Below, piece by piece: positions 1 to 9,076 of a stretch of 23,816 nt of DNA (position 1 is its first letter; each line of letters opens with the position of its first letter). Source of the stretch: Saccoglossus kowalevskii. Taxonomy: Eukaryota > Hemichordata > Enteropneusta > Harrimaniidae. The notes beneath the pieces are model-generated. The model searched no databases. It had not been told where the DNA came from and was given only the letters and a program-made list of their open reading frames with translations. The stretch is taken from assembly GCF_000003605.2 (NCBI RefSeq), contig NW_003120386.1:1-23816 (forward strand), read 5' to 3'. The translations under genes were made by a program, and so were the position numbers.

Positions 1-24
1 TGTATTATCCCATCTGAGGATGTA

Positions 25-54
25 AACTGGTGTTATTCAAATTCTAGACCAGTT
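25..54. other. Dyad symmetry typical of class A monomers (representative copy)
   Basis: AACTGGT (25-31) is the exact reverse complement of ACCAGTT (48-54), with a 16-base centre. Most class A monomers have at least the 6-bp version, ACTGGT/ACCAGT. Class B monomers with CTGATG keep only AACTG/CAGTT, and those with CAGATG lose it. m29 loses the left arm altogether. Whether it forms a hairpin or binds a protein is not known; short dyads are a reported feature of centromeric DNA that lacks CENP-B boxes. Confidence 0.55.
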
Positions 55-232
55 AAGCTGTATCATCCCATCTGAGGATATACACTGGTGTTATTCAAAT
101 TCTAGATCAGTTAATCTGTATTATCCCATCTGAGGATATTCACTGGTGTTATTCAAATTCTAGACCAGTTAAACTGTATTATCCCATCTGAGGATGTACA
201 CTGGTGTTATTCAAATTCTAGACCAGTTAATT

Positions 233-290
233 TGTATTATCCTATCTGAGGATATACACTGGTGTTATTCAAATTCTAGGCCAGGTAAGC
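233..290 (+). repeat. Hybrid monomer m5/m7
   Basis: The head CCTATCTGAGGATATACACTGG is m5, whereas the tail TAGGCCAGGTAAGC is that of m7, and m8 follows. A repeat-on-repeat exchange between m5 and m7 that removed two monomers explains it. The same hybrid is at 2138, so both units inherited it. Confidence 0.78.
282..289 (+). other. 5' splice-donor-like motif CAG/GTAAG (representative of about 59)
   Basis: CAGGTAAG matches the consensus 5' splice site (MAG/GTRAG) and is complementary over eight bases to the 5' end of U1 snRNA. It arises from one G-for-T change in the monomer tail (CAGTTAAGC to CAGGTAAGC) and is restricted to m5, m7, m9, m10, m15, m34 and m38 of the 43-mer. My hand count over the window is about 59, all on the plus strand. 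It is seen in sequence only; no splicing or transcription is shown. Confidence 0.5.
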
Positions 291-870
291 TGTATCATCC
301 CATCTGAGAATGTAAACAGATGTGATTCAAATTCTAAGCCAGTTAAGCTGTATCATCCCATCTGAGGATGTAAACTGATGTGATTCAAATTCTAGACCAG
401 GTAAGCTGCATTATCTCATCTGAGGATGTGAACAGATATGATTCAAATTCTAGGCCAGGTAAGCTGTATCATCCCATCTGAGGATGTAAACAGATGTGAT
501 TCAAATTCTAAGCCAGTTAAGCTGTATCATCCCATCTGAGGATGTAAACTGATGTGATTCAAATTCTAGGCCAGTTAAGCTGTATTATCCCATCTGAGGT
601 TGTTTACTGGTGTTATTCAAATTCTAGACCAGTTAAGCTGTATTATCCCATCTGAGGATGTAAACAGATGTGATTCAAATTCTAGGCCAGTTAAGCTGTA
701 TTATCCCAACTGAGGTTGTATACTGGCGTTATTCAAATTCTAGACCAGTTGAGCTGCATTATCCCATCTGAGGATGTAAACAGATGTGATTCAAATTCTA
801 GACCAGTTAAGCTGTATTATCTCATCTGAGGATATACACTGGTGTTATTCAAATTCTAGACCAGTTGAGC

Positions 871-927
871 TGCATTATCCCATCTGAGGATGTAACAGAT
901 GTGATTCAAATTCTAGACCAGTTAAGC
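871..927 (+). repeat. 57-bp monomer m26 (one A missing), first of nine
   Basis: Class B monomer with GATGTAACAG where others have GATGTAAACAG. The same one-base loss is found at 4110, 5841, 6708, 14169, 15784, 17051, 20232 and 22717. In eight of these the 50-bp m29 follows exactly 173 bp downstream; at 5841 it does not, because that copy is cut and joined to m13. Four copies (4110, 14169, 15784, 17051) additionally have AAATTTTAGACC. Confidence 0.88.
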
Positions 928-1043
928 TGTATTATCTCATCTGAGGATGTACACTGGTGTTATTCAAATTCTAGACCAGTTTAGCTGTATTATCCCATCT
1001 GAGGATGTACACTGGTGTTATTCAAATTCTAGACCAGTTTAGT

Positions 1044-1093
1044 TGTATCATCGCATTTGAGGATGTATTATTCAAATTCTAGACCAGTTAATC
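1044..1093 (+). repeat. 50-bp short monomer m29 (8-bp internal deletion)
   Basis: Relative to a class A monomer this copy lacks the eight bases CACTGGTG between GATGTA and TTATTC. It also has CATCGCATTTGAGG in place of CATCCCATCTGAGG and a TAATCG junction into m30. The deletion removes the left arm of the ACTGGT/ACCAGT dyad. No microhomology is visible at the deletion edges. The same deletion occurs nine times, always in this variant, so it arose once and spread with the higher-order unit, making it a good phase marker. Confidence 0.9.
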
Positions 1094-1905
1094 GGTATTA
1101 TCCCATCTGAGGACAAACACTGGTGTTATTCAAATTCCAGACCAGTTAAGCTATATTATCCCGTCTGAGGATATACACTGGTGTTATTCAAATTCTAGAT
1201 CAGTTAATCTGTATTATCCCATCTGAGGATATACACTGGTGTTATTCAAATTCGAGACCAGTTAAGCTGTATTATCCTATCTGAGGATGTACACTGGTGT
1301 TATTCAAATTCTATACCAGTTAATTTGTATTATCCTATCTGAGGATATACACTGGTGTTATTCAAATTCTAGACCAGGTAAGCTGCATTATCCCATCTGA
1401 GGATGTGAACAGATGTGATTCAAATTCTAGGCCAGTTAAGCTGTCTCATTCCATCTGAGGATGTAAACTGATGTGATTCAAATTCTAGTCCAGTTAAGCT
1501 GTATTATCCCATCTGAGGATGTACACTGGTGTTATTCAAATTCTAGACCAGTTAATTTGTATTATCCTATCTGAGGATATACACTGGTGTTATTCAAATT
1601 CTAGACCAGGTAAGCTGCATTATCCCATCTGAGGATGTGAACAGATGTGATTCAAATTCAAGACCAGTTAAGCTGTATTATCTCATCTGAGGTTGTTTAC
1701 TGGTGTTATTCAAATTCTAGGCCAGTTAAGCTGTATTATCTCATCTGAGGATGTAAACTGTTGTGATTCAAATTCTAGGCCAGTTAAGCTGTATTATCTC
1801 ATCTGAGGATGTACACTGGTGTTATTCAAATTCTCGACAAGTTAAGTTGTATTATCCCATCTGAGGTTGTATACTGGCGTTATTCAAATACTAGACCAGT
1901 TAAGC

Positions 1906-3065
1906 TGTATTATCCCATCTGAGGATGTAAACTGGTGTTATTCAAATTCTAGACCAGTTAAGCTGTATCATCCCATCTGAGGATATACACTGGTGTTATT
2001 CAAATTCTAGATCAGTTAATCTGTATTATCCCATCTGAGGATATTCACTGGTGTTATTCAAATTCTAGACCAGTTAAACTGTATTATCCCATCTGAGGAT
2101 GTACACTGGTGTTATTCAAATTCTAGACCAGTTAATTTGTATTATCCTATCTGAGGATATACACTGGTGTTATTCAAATTCTAGGCCAGGTAAGCTGTAT
2201 CATCCCATCTGGGAATGTAAACAGATGTGATTCAAATTCTAAGCCAGTTAAGCTGTATCATCCCATCTGAGGATGTAAACTGATGTGATTCAAATTCTAG
2301 ACCAGGTAAGCTGCATTATCTCATCTGAGGATGTGAACAGATATGATTCAAATTCTAGGCCAGGTAAGCTGTATCATCCCATCTGAGGATGTAAACAGAT
2401 GTGATTCAAATTCTAAGCCAGTTAAGCTGTATCATCCCATCTGAGGATGTAAACTGATGTGATTCAAATTCTAGGCCAGTTAAGCTGTATTATCCCATCT
2501 GAGGTTGTTTACTGGTGTTATTCAAATTCTAGACCAGTTAAGCTGTATTATCCCATCTGAGGATGTAAACAGATGTGATTCAAATTCTAGGCCAGTTAAG
2601 CTGTATTATCCCATCTGAGGATATACACTGGTGTTATTTAAATTCTAGGCCAGGTAAGCTATGATATCCCATCTGAGGATGTAAACTGTTGTGATTCAAA
2701 TTCTGGCTCAGTTAAGCTGTATCATCCCATCTGAGGATGTAAACTGTTGTGGTTCAAATTCTAGGCCAGTTAAGCTGTATCATCCCATCTGAGCATGTAA
2801 ACTGATGTGATTCAAATTCTAGGCAAGTTAAGCTGTATTATCTCATCTGAGGATGTACACTGGTGTTATTCAAATTCTCGACCAGTTAAGTTGTATTATC
2901 TCATCTGAGGTTGTATACTGGTGTTATTCACATTCTAGGCCAGTTAAGCTGTGTTATCCCATCTAAGGATGTAAACTGATGTGATTCAAATTCTAGGCCA
3001 GTTAAGCTGTATTATCCCAACTGAGGTTGTATACTGGCGTTATTCAAATTCTAGACCAGTTAAGC
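1906..3065 (+). repeat. Higher-order segment m1-m5, m8-m22
   Basis: Twenty monomers (1,160 bp). It starts like the preceding unit, sharing the same m5/m7 hybrid (2138) and the loss of m6-m7, but continues through m15-m21 instead of skipping them. It carries the m17 variant GTGGTTCAAATTC (2718) together with the m21 variant TGTGTTATCC (2950), a pair also linked at 10238/10470 and 22195/22427. The final monomer (3008) has an m22 body with an m23-like tail, after which m23-m24 are missing. Confidence 0.82.
2660..2717 (+). repeat. Monomer m16, TATGATATCC head and TCTGGCTCAG tail (representative)
   Basis: m16 is the most diverged class B monomer: its first bases read TATGATATCC instead of TGTATTATCC, and its tail has GGCTCAG instead of GGCCAG. 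The GATATC creates an EcoRV site once per m16, useful as a map landmark. It nearly always follows an m15-type CCAGGTAAGC tail and precedes m17. Confidence 0.8.
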
Positions 3066-3645
3066 TGTATTATCTCATCTGAGGATGTACACTGGTGTTA
3101 TTCAAATTCTAGACCAGGTAAGCTATGATATCCCATCTGAGGATGTAAACTGTTGTGATTCAAATTCTGGCTCAGTTAAGCTGTATCATCCCATCTGAGG
3201 ATGTAAACTGTTGTGATTCAAGTTCTAGGCCAGTTAAGCTGTATCATCCCATCTGAGCATGTAAACTGATGTGATTCAAATTCTAGGCAAGTTAAGCTGT
3301 ACTATCTCATCTGAGGATGTACAATGGTGTTATTTAAATTCTTGACCAGTTAAGTTGTATTATCTCATCTGAGGTTGTATACTGGTGTTATTCACATTCT
3401 AGGCCAGTTAAGCTGTATTATCCCATCTAAGGATGTAAACTGATGTGATTCAAATTCTAGGCCAGTTAAGCTGTATTATCCCAACTGAGGTTGTATACTG
3501 GCGTTATTCAAATTCTAGACCAGTTGAGCTGCATTATCCCATCTGAGGATGTAAACAGATGTGATTCAAATTCTAGACCAGTTAAGCTGTATTATCTCAT
3601 CTGAGGATATACACTGGTGTTATTCAAATTCTAGGCCAGTTAAGC
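3066..3645 (+). repeat. Higher-order segment m25/m15 hybrid, m16-m24
   Basis: Ten monomers (580 bp). The first (3066) has an m25 head (CTCATCTGAGGATGTACAC) and an m15 tail (GACCAGGTAAGC), and the run then continues as m16. The same hybrid joint occurs at 10702, so this is one inherited rearrangement seen twice. m19 at 3298 carries three private changes (TGTACTATC, TACAATGG, TCTTGACC). The last seven monomers (3240-3645) are the first half of a tandem duplication. Confidence 0.8.
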
Positions 3646-4051
3646 TGTATCATCCCATCTGAGCATGTAAACTGATGTGATTCAAATTCTAGGCAAGTTA
3701 AGCTGTACTATCTCATCTGAGGATGTACAATGGTGTTATTTAAATTCTTGACCAGTTAAGTTGTATTATCTCATCTGAGGTTGTATACTGGTGTTATTCA
3801 CATTCTAGGCCAGTTAAGCTGTATTATCCCATCTAAGGATGTAAACTGATGTGATTCAAATTCTAGGCCAGTTAAGCTGTATTGTCCCAACTGAGGTTGT
3901 ATACTGGCGTTATTCAAATTCTAGACCAGTTGAGCTGCATTATCCCATCTGAGGATGTAAACAGATGTGATTCAAATTCTAGACCAGTTAAGCTGTATTA
4001 TCTCATCTGAGGATATACACTGGTGTTATTCAAATTCTAGGCCAGTTAAGC
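3646..4051 (+). repeat. Second half of a 7-monomer (406-bp) tandem duplication, m18-m24
   Basis: The seven monomers m18-m24 at 3240-3645 are repeated immediately here at a shift of exactly 406 bp (7 x 58). The three unusual m19 changes in the first copy (3298) are all present in the second (3704). The only difference I find is A3478 versus G3884, in m22. Shared private variants and near identity mark this as one of the youngest events in the window. Confidence 0.88.
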
Positions 4052-4282
4052 TGTATTATCTCATCTGAGGATGTACACTGGTGTTATTCAAATTCTAGAC
4101 CAGTTGAGCTGCATTATCCCATCTGAGGATGTAACAGATGTGATTCAAATTTTAGACCAGTTAAGCTGTATTATCTCATCTGAGGATGTACACTGGTGTT
4201 ATTCAAATTCTAGACCAGTTTAGCTGTATTATCCCATCTGAGGATGTACACTGGTGTTATTCAAATTCTAGACCAGTTTAGC

Positions 4283-4332
4283 TGTATCATCGCATTTGAG
4301 GATGTATTATTCAAATTCTAGACCAGTTAATC
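4283..4332 (+). repeat. 50-bp short monomer m29, copy 2
   Basis: Same 8-bp deletion. Preceded by an m28 ending GTTTAGC (GTTTAGT in copy 1) and followed by an m30 with CATCGGAGG and GGATAAACAC. Belongs to the fused m31/m32 haplotype. Confidence 0.9.
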
Positions 4333-4390
4333 GGTATTATCCCATCGGAGGATAAACACTGGTGTTATTCAAATTCCAGACCAGTTAAGC

Positions 4391-4448
4391 TATATTATCC
4401 CATCTGAGGATATACACTGGTGTTATTCAAATTCGAGACCAGTTAAGC
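4391..4448 (+). repeat. Fused monomer m31/m32
   Basis: Begins TATATTATCCC (m31) and ends TTCGAGACCAG (m32), replacing two monomers by one. Also at 14450, 16065 and 17332, always with GGATAAACAC in the preceding m30 and AAATTTTAGACC in m26. In the unfused haplotype m31 has CCCGTCTGAGG. Confidence 0.82.
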
Positions 4449-4738
4449 TGTATTATCCCATCTGAGGATGTACACTGGTGTTATTCAAATTCTAGACCAG
4501 TTAATTTGTATTATCCTATCTGAGGATATACACTGGTGTTATTCAAATTCTAGACCAGGTAAGCTGCATTATCCCATCTGAAGATGTGAACAGATGTGAT
4601 TCAAATTCTAGGCCAGTTAAGCTGTCTCATTCCATCTGAGGATGTAAACTGATGTGATTCAAATTCTAGGCCAGTTAAGCTGTATCATCCCATCTGAGGA
4701 TGTAAACTGATGTGATTCAAATTCTAGGCCAGTTAAGC

Positions 4739-5260
4739 TGTATTATCCCATCTGAGGATATACACTGGTGTTATTTAAATTCTTGGCCAGGTAAGCTATG
4801 ATATCCCATCTGAAGATGTAAACTGTTGTGATTCAAATTCTGGCTCAGTTAAGCTGTATCATCCCATCTGAGGATGTAAACTGTTGTGATTCAAATTCTA
4901 GGCCAGTTAAGCTGTATCATCCCATCTGAGGATGTAAACTGATGTGATTCAAATTCTTGGCAAGTTAAGCTGTATTATCTCATCTGAGGATGTACACTGG
5001 TGTTATTCAATTTCTCGACCAGTTAAGTTGTATTATCTCATCTGAGGTTGTATACTGGTGTTATTCACATTCTAGGCCAGTTAAGCTGTATTATCCCATC
5101 TAAGGATGTAAACTGATGTGATTCAAATTCTAGGCCAGTTAAGCTGTATTATCCCATCTGAGGTTGTATACTGGCGTTATTCAAATTCTAGACCAGTTGA
5201 GCTGCATTATCCCATCTGAGGATGTAAACAGATGTGATTCAAATTCTAGACCAGTTAAGC
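4739..5260 (+). repeat. Higher-order segment m15-m23
   Basis: Nine 58-bp monomers. m15 here has TCTTGGCCAGG, m19 (4971) has TTCAATTTCTCG, and m22 (5145) has CCATCTGAGG rather than the usual CCAACTGAGG. The run ends at m23 and jumps to m2. The whole arrangement, joint included, recurs at 8555-9076 (shift 3,816), so the two are copies of one ancestral segment. Confidence 0.8.
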
Positions 5261-5897
5261 TGTATCATCCCATCTGAGGATATATACTGGTGTTATTCAA
5301 ATTCTAGATCAGTTAATCTGTATTATCCCATCTGAGGATATTCACTTGTGTTATTCAAATTCTAGACCAGTTAAACTGTATTATCCCATCTGAGGATGTA
5401 CACTGGTGTTATTCAAATTCTAGACCAGTTAATTTGTATTATCCTATCTGAGGATATACACTGGTGTTATTCAAATTCTAGACCAGGTAAGCTGCATTAT
5501 CCCATCTGAGGATGTGAACAGATGTGATTCAAATTCGAGACCAGTTAAGCTGTATTATCTCATCTGAGGTTGTTTACTGGTGTTATTCAAATTCTAGGCC
5601 AGGTAAGCTGTATCATCCCATCTGAGAATGTAAACAGATGTGATTCAAATTCTAAGCCAGTTAAGCTGTATCATCCCATCTGAGGATGTAAACTGATGTG
5701 ATTCAAATTCTAGACCAGTTAATCGGTATTATCCCATCTGAGGATGTAAACAGATGTGATTCAAATTCTAGACCAGTTAAGCTGTATTATCTCATCTGAG
5801 GATATACACTGGTGTTATTCAAATTCTAGACCAGTTGAGCTGCATTATCCCATCTGAGGATGTAACAGATGTGATTCAAATTCTAGACCAGTTTAGC
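5261..5897 (+). repeat. Higher-order segment m2-m8 with stacked hybrid monomers
   Basis: Eleven monomers (637 bp). m2 has TATATACTGG and m3 has CACTTGTG, as at 9077/9135. After m8 come four recombinant monomers in a row: 5667 (m9 head, m29-type tail GTTAATC), 5725 (m30 head GGTATT, m23 body), 5783 (m24 head, m25 tail) and 5841 (57-bp m26 with the m27 tail GTTTAGC). The m29-type tail is retained although m29 itself and m10-m22 are missing, which records an exchange between m9 and m29. Confidence 0.78.
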
Positions 5898-6129
5898 TGT
5901 ATTATCCCATCTGAGGTTGTTTACTGGTGTTATTCAAATTCTAGACCAGTTAAGCTGTATTATCCCATCTGAGGATGTAAACAGATGTGATTCAAATTCT
6001 AGGCCAGTTAAGCTGTATTATCCCATCTGAGGATATACACTGGTGTTATTTAAATTCTAGGCCAGGTAAGCTATGATATCCCATCTGAGGATGTAAACTG
6101 TTGTGATTCAAATTCTGGCTCAGTTAAGC

Positions 6130-6186
6130 TGTATCATCTCATCTGAGGATGTAAACTGATGTGATTCAATTTCTAGCCAGTTAAGC
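6130..6186 (+). repeat. 57-bp m12-like joint monomer
   Basis: Begins TGTATCATCTCATC, has m12-like CTGATGTG and TTCAATTTCTAGCCAG (one G lost, one A-to-T). It links m16 back to m13. Equivalent joint monomers are at 9948 (58 bp, same CATCTCATC) and 19536. Confidence 0.75.
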
Positions 6187-6244
6187 TGTATTATCCCATC
6201 TGAGGTTGTTTACTGGTGTTATTCAAATTCTAGACCAGTTAAGC

Positions 6245-6300
6245 TGTATATCCCATCTGAGGATGTAAACAGATATGATTCAAATTCTAGTCCAGTAAGC
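6245..6300 (+). repeat. 56-bp monomer m14 with two one-base losses
   Basis: Reads TGTATATCCC for TGTATTATCCC and CCAGTAAGC for CCAGTTAAGC, each losing one T from a TT pair; also has AGATATG and TAGTCC. Such homopolymer-length losses may be real slippage or sequencing error. Confidence 0.8.
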
Positions 6301-6474
6301 TGTATTATCCCATCTGAGGATATACACTGGTGTTATTTAAATTCTAGGCCAGGTAAGCTATGATATCCCATCTGAGGATGTACACTGGTGTTATTCAAAT
6401 TCTCGACCAGTTAAGTTGTATTATCTCATCTGAGGTTGTATACTGGTGTTATTCACATTCTAGGCCAGTTAAGC

Positions 6475-6533
6475 TGTATTATCCCATCTAAGGGATGTAA
6501 ACTGATGTGATTCAAATTCTAGGCCAGTTAAGC
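6475..6533 (+). repeat. 59-bp monomer m21 (extra G)
   Basis: CATCTAAGGGATG in place of CATCTAAGGATG. The rest is standard m21. Confidence 0.82.
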
Positions 6534-6880
6534 TGTATTATCCCAACTGAGGTTGTATACTGGCGTTATTCAAATTCTAGACCAGTTGAGCTGCATTATC
6601 CCATCTGAGGATGTAAACAGATGTGATTCAAATTCTAGACCAGTTAAGCTGTATTATCTCATCTGAGGATATACACTGGTGTTATTCAAATTCTAGACCA
6701 GTTGAGCTGCATTATCCCATCTGAGGATGTAACAGATGTGATTCAAATTCTAGACCAGTTAAGCTGTATTATCTCATCTGAGGATGTACACTAGTGTTAT
6801 TCAAATTCTAGACCAGTTTAGCTGTATTATCCCATCTGAGGATGTACACTGGTGTTATTCAAATTCTAGACCAGTTTAGT

Positions 6881-6930
6881 TGTATCATCGCATTTGAGGA
6901 TGTATTATTCAAATTCTAGACCAGTTAATC
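6881..6930 (+). repeat. 50-bp short monomer m29, copy 3
   Basis: Same deletion. Preceded by an m28 ending GTTTAGT as in copy 1; the following m30 has a private GGACATACAC. Confidence 0.9.
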
Positions 6931-7742
6931 GGTATTATCCCATCTGAGGACATACACTGGTGTTATTCAAATTCCAGACCAGTTAAGCTATATTATCCCG
7001 TCTGAGGATATACACTGGTGTTATTCTAATTCTAGATCAGTTAATCTGTATTATCCCATCTGAGGATATACACTGGTGTTATTCAAATTCGAGACCAGTT
7101 AAGCTGTATTATCCTATCTGAGGATGTACACTGGTGTTATTCAAATTCTAGACCAGTTAATTTGTATTATCCTACCTGAGGATATACACTGGTGTTATTC
7201 AAATTCTAGACCAGGTAAGCTGCATTATCCCATCTGAGGATGTGAACAGATGTGATTCAAATTCTAGGCCAGTTAAGCTGTCTCATTCCATCTGAGGATG
7301 TAAACTGATGTGATTCAAATTCTAGGCCAGTTAAGCTGTATTATCCCATCTGAGGATGTACACTGGTGTTATTCAAATTCTAGACCAGTTAATTTGTATT
7401 ATCCTATCTGAGGATATACACTGGTGTTATTCAAATTCTAGACCAGGTAAGCTGCATTATCCCATCTGAGGATGTGAACAGATGTGATTCAAATTCAAGA
7501 CCAGTTAAGCTGTATTATCTCATCTGAGGTTGTTTACTGGTGTTATTCAAATTCTAGGCCAGTTAAGCTGTATTATCTCATCTGAGGATGTAAACTGTTG
7601 TGATTCAAATTCTAGGCCAGTTAAGCTGTATTATCTCATCTGAGGATGTACACTGGTGTTATTCAAATTCTCGACAAGTTAAGTTGTATTATCCCATCTG
7701 AGGTTGTATACTGGCGTTATTCAAATACTAGACCAGTTAAGC

Positions 7743-9076
7743 TGTATTATCCCATCTGAGGATGTAAACTGGTGTTATTCAAATTCTAGACCAGTTAAGC
7801 TGTATCATCCCATTTGAGGATATACACTGGTGTTATTCAAATTCTAGATCAGTTAATCTGTATTATCCCATCTGAGGATATTCACTGGTGTTATTCAAAT
7901 TCTAGACCAGTTAAACTGTATTATCCCATCTGAGGATGTACACTGGTGTTATTCAAATTCTAGACCAGTTAATTTGTATTATCCTATCTGAGGATATACA
8001 CTGGTGTTATTCAAATTCTAGACCAGGTAAGCTGCATTATCCCATCTGAGGATGTGAACAGATGTGACTCAAATTCGAGACCAGTTAAGCTGTATTATCT
8101 CATCTGAGGTTGTTTACTGGTGTTATTCAAATTCTAGGCCAGGTAAGCTGTATCATCCAATCTGAGAATGTAAACAGATGTGATTCAAATTCTAAGCCAG
8201 TTAAGCTGTATCATCCCATCTGAGGATGTAAACTGATGTGATTCAAATTCTAGACCAGGTAAGCTGCATTATCTCATCTGTGGATGTGAACAGATATGAT
8301 TCAAATTCTAGGCCAGGTAAGCTGTATCATCCCATCTGAGGATGTAAACAGATGTGATTCAAATTCTAAGCCAGTTAAGCTGTATCATCCCATCTGAGGA
8401 TGTAAACTGATGTGATTCAAATTCTAGGCCAGTTAAGCTGTATTATCCCATCTGAGGTTGTTTACTGGTGTTATTCAAATTCTAGACCAGTTAAGCTGTA
8501 TTATCCCATCTGAGGATGTAAACAGATGTGATTCAAATTCTAGGCCAGTTAAGCTGTATTATCCCATCTGAGGATATACACTGGTGTTATTTAAATTCTA
8601 GACCAGGTAAGCTATGATATCCCATCTGAGGATGTAAACTGTTGTGATTCAAATTCTGGCTCAGTTAAGCTGTATCATCCCATCTGAGGATGTAAACTGT
8701 TGTGATTCAAGTTCTAGGCCAGTTAAGCTGTATCATCCCATCTGAGGATGTAAACTGATGTGATTCAAATTCTAGGCAAGTTAAGCTGTATTATCTCATC
8801 TGAGGATGTACACTGGTGTTATTCAATTTCTCGACCAGTTAAGTTGTATTATCTCATCTGAGGTTGTATACTGGTGTTATTCACATTCTAGGCCAGTTAA
8901 GCTGTATTATCCCATCTAAGGATGTAAACTGATGTGATTCAAATTCTAGGCCAGTTAAGCTGTATTATCCCATCTGAGGTTGTATACTGGCGTTATTCAA
9001 ATTCTAGACCAGTTGAGCTGCATTATCCCATCTGAGGATGTAAACAGATGTGATTCAAATTCTAGACCAGTTAAGC
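7743..9076 (+). repeat. Higher-order segment m1-m23
   Basis: Twenty-three consecutive 58-bp monomers (1,334 bp), the longest perfect-order stretch outside the reference unit. Unlike 1-1905 it keeps m6-m7 and ends m5 with GACCAGG. Private changes include CATTTGAGG in m2 (7801), GTGACTC in m6 (8033), TCCAATCTG in m8 (8149) and CTGTGG in m10 (8265). m23 is followed by m2 of the next segment, skipping m24-m1. Confidence 0.84.

Larger units (their letters stand above)
1..1905 (+). repeat. Higher-order unit, 33-monomer deletion copy
   Basis: Order: m1-m5, m8-m14, m22-m24, m26-m43; 33 monomers, 1,905 bp (33 x 58 minus 1 for m26 and 8 for m29). Compared with the 43-mer it lacks m6-m7, m15-m21 and m25. 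The joints are in register. The monomer at 233 has an m5 head and an m7-type tail, and the one at 813 has an m24 head and an m25 tail. The unit is followed directly by another m1 at 1906, giving one of only three m43-to-m1 joints in the window. The first 707 bases recur at 1906-2612 with one visible difference. Confidence 0.85.
4052..4738 (+). repeat. Higher-order segment m25-m36 (m31/m32 fused) plus an m12-like monomer
   Basis: Twelve monomers, 687 bp. It carries the linked haplotype also seen at 14111-14797, 15726-16354 and 16993-17679: m26 with AAATTTTAGACC, m30 with GGATAAACAC, and a single monomer (4391) with the m31 head TATATTATCCC and the m32 tail TTCGAGACC in place of two monomers. 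m36 (4623) is followed not by m37 but by a monomer identical to m12, after which m15 begins at 4739. The same m36-to-m12 joint is seen at 14740 and 17622. Confidence 0.82.
5898..6358 (+). repeat. Higher-order segment with m12-m16 pentamer duplication and indels
   Basis: Order: m13, m14, m15, m16, m12-like (6130), m13, m14, m15. The m12-m16 block therefore appears twice in tandem at about 290 bp, an arrangement also found near 9657-10237 and 19362-19825. The 6130 monomer is 57 bp (CTAGCCAG instead of CTAGGCCAG). The 6245 monomer is 56 bp (TGTATATCCC and CCAGTAAGC, each lacking one T of a TT pair). Confidence 0.78.
6359..7742 (+). repeat. Higher-order segment m16/m19 hybrid, m20-m24, m26-m43
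   Basis: Twenty-four monomers, 1,384 bp. The first (6359) joins the m16 head TATGATATCC to an m19 body (TCTCGACCAGTTAAGT). m21 (6475) is 59 bp because of one extra G. From m22 (6534) onward it is the partner of 20058-21266 at a shift of 13,524, sharing the rare variants TTCTAATTC in m31 and CCTACCTGAGG in m34. It ends in a true m43-to-m1 joint. Confidence 0.83.
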
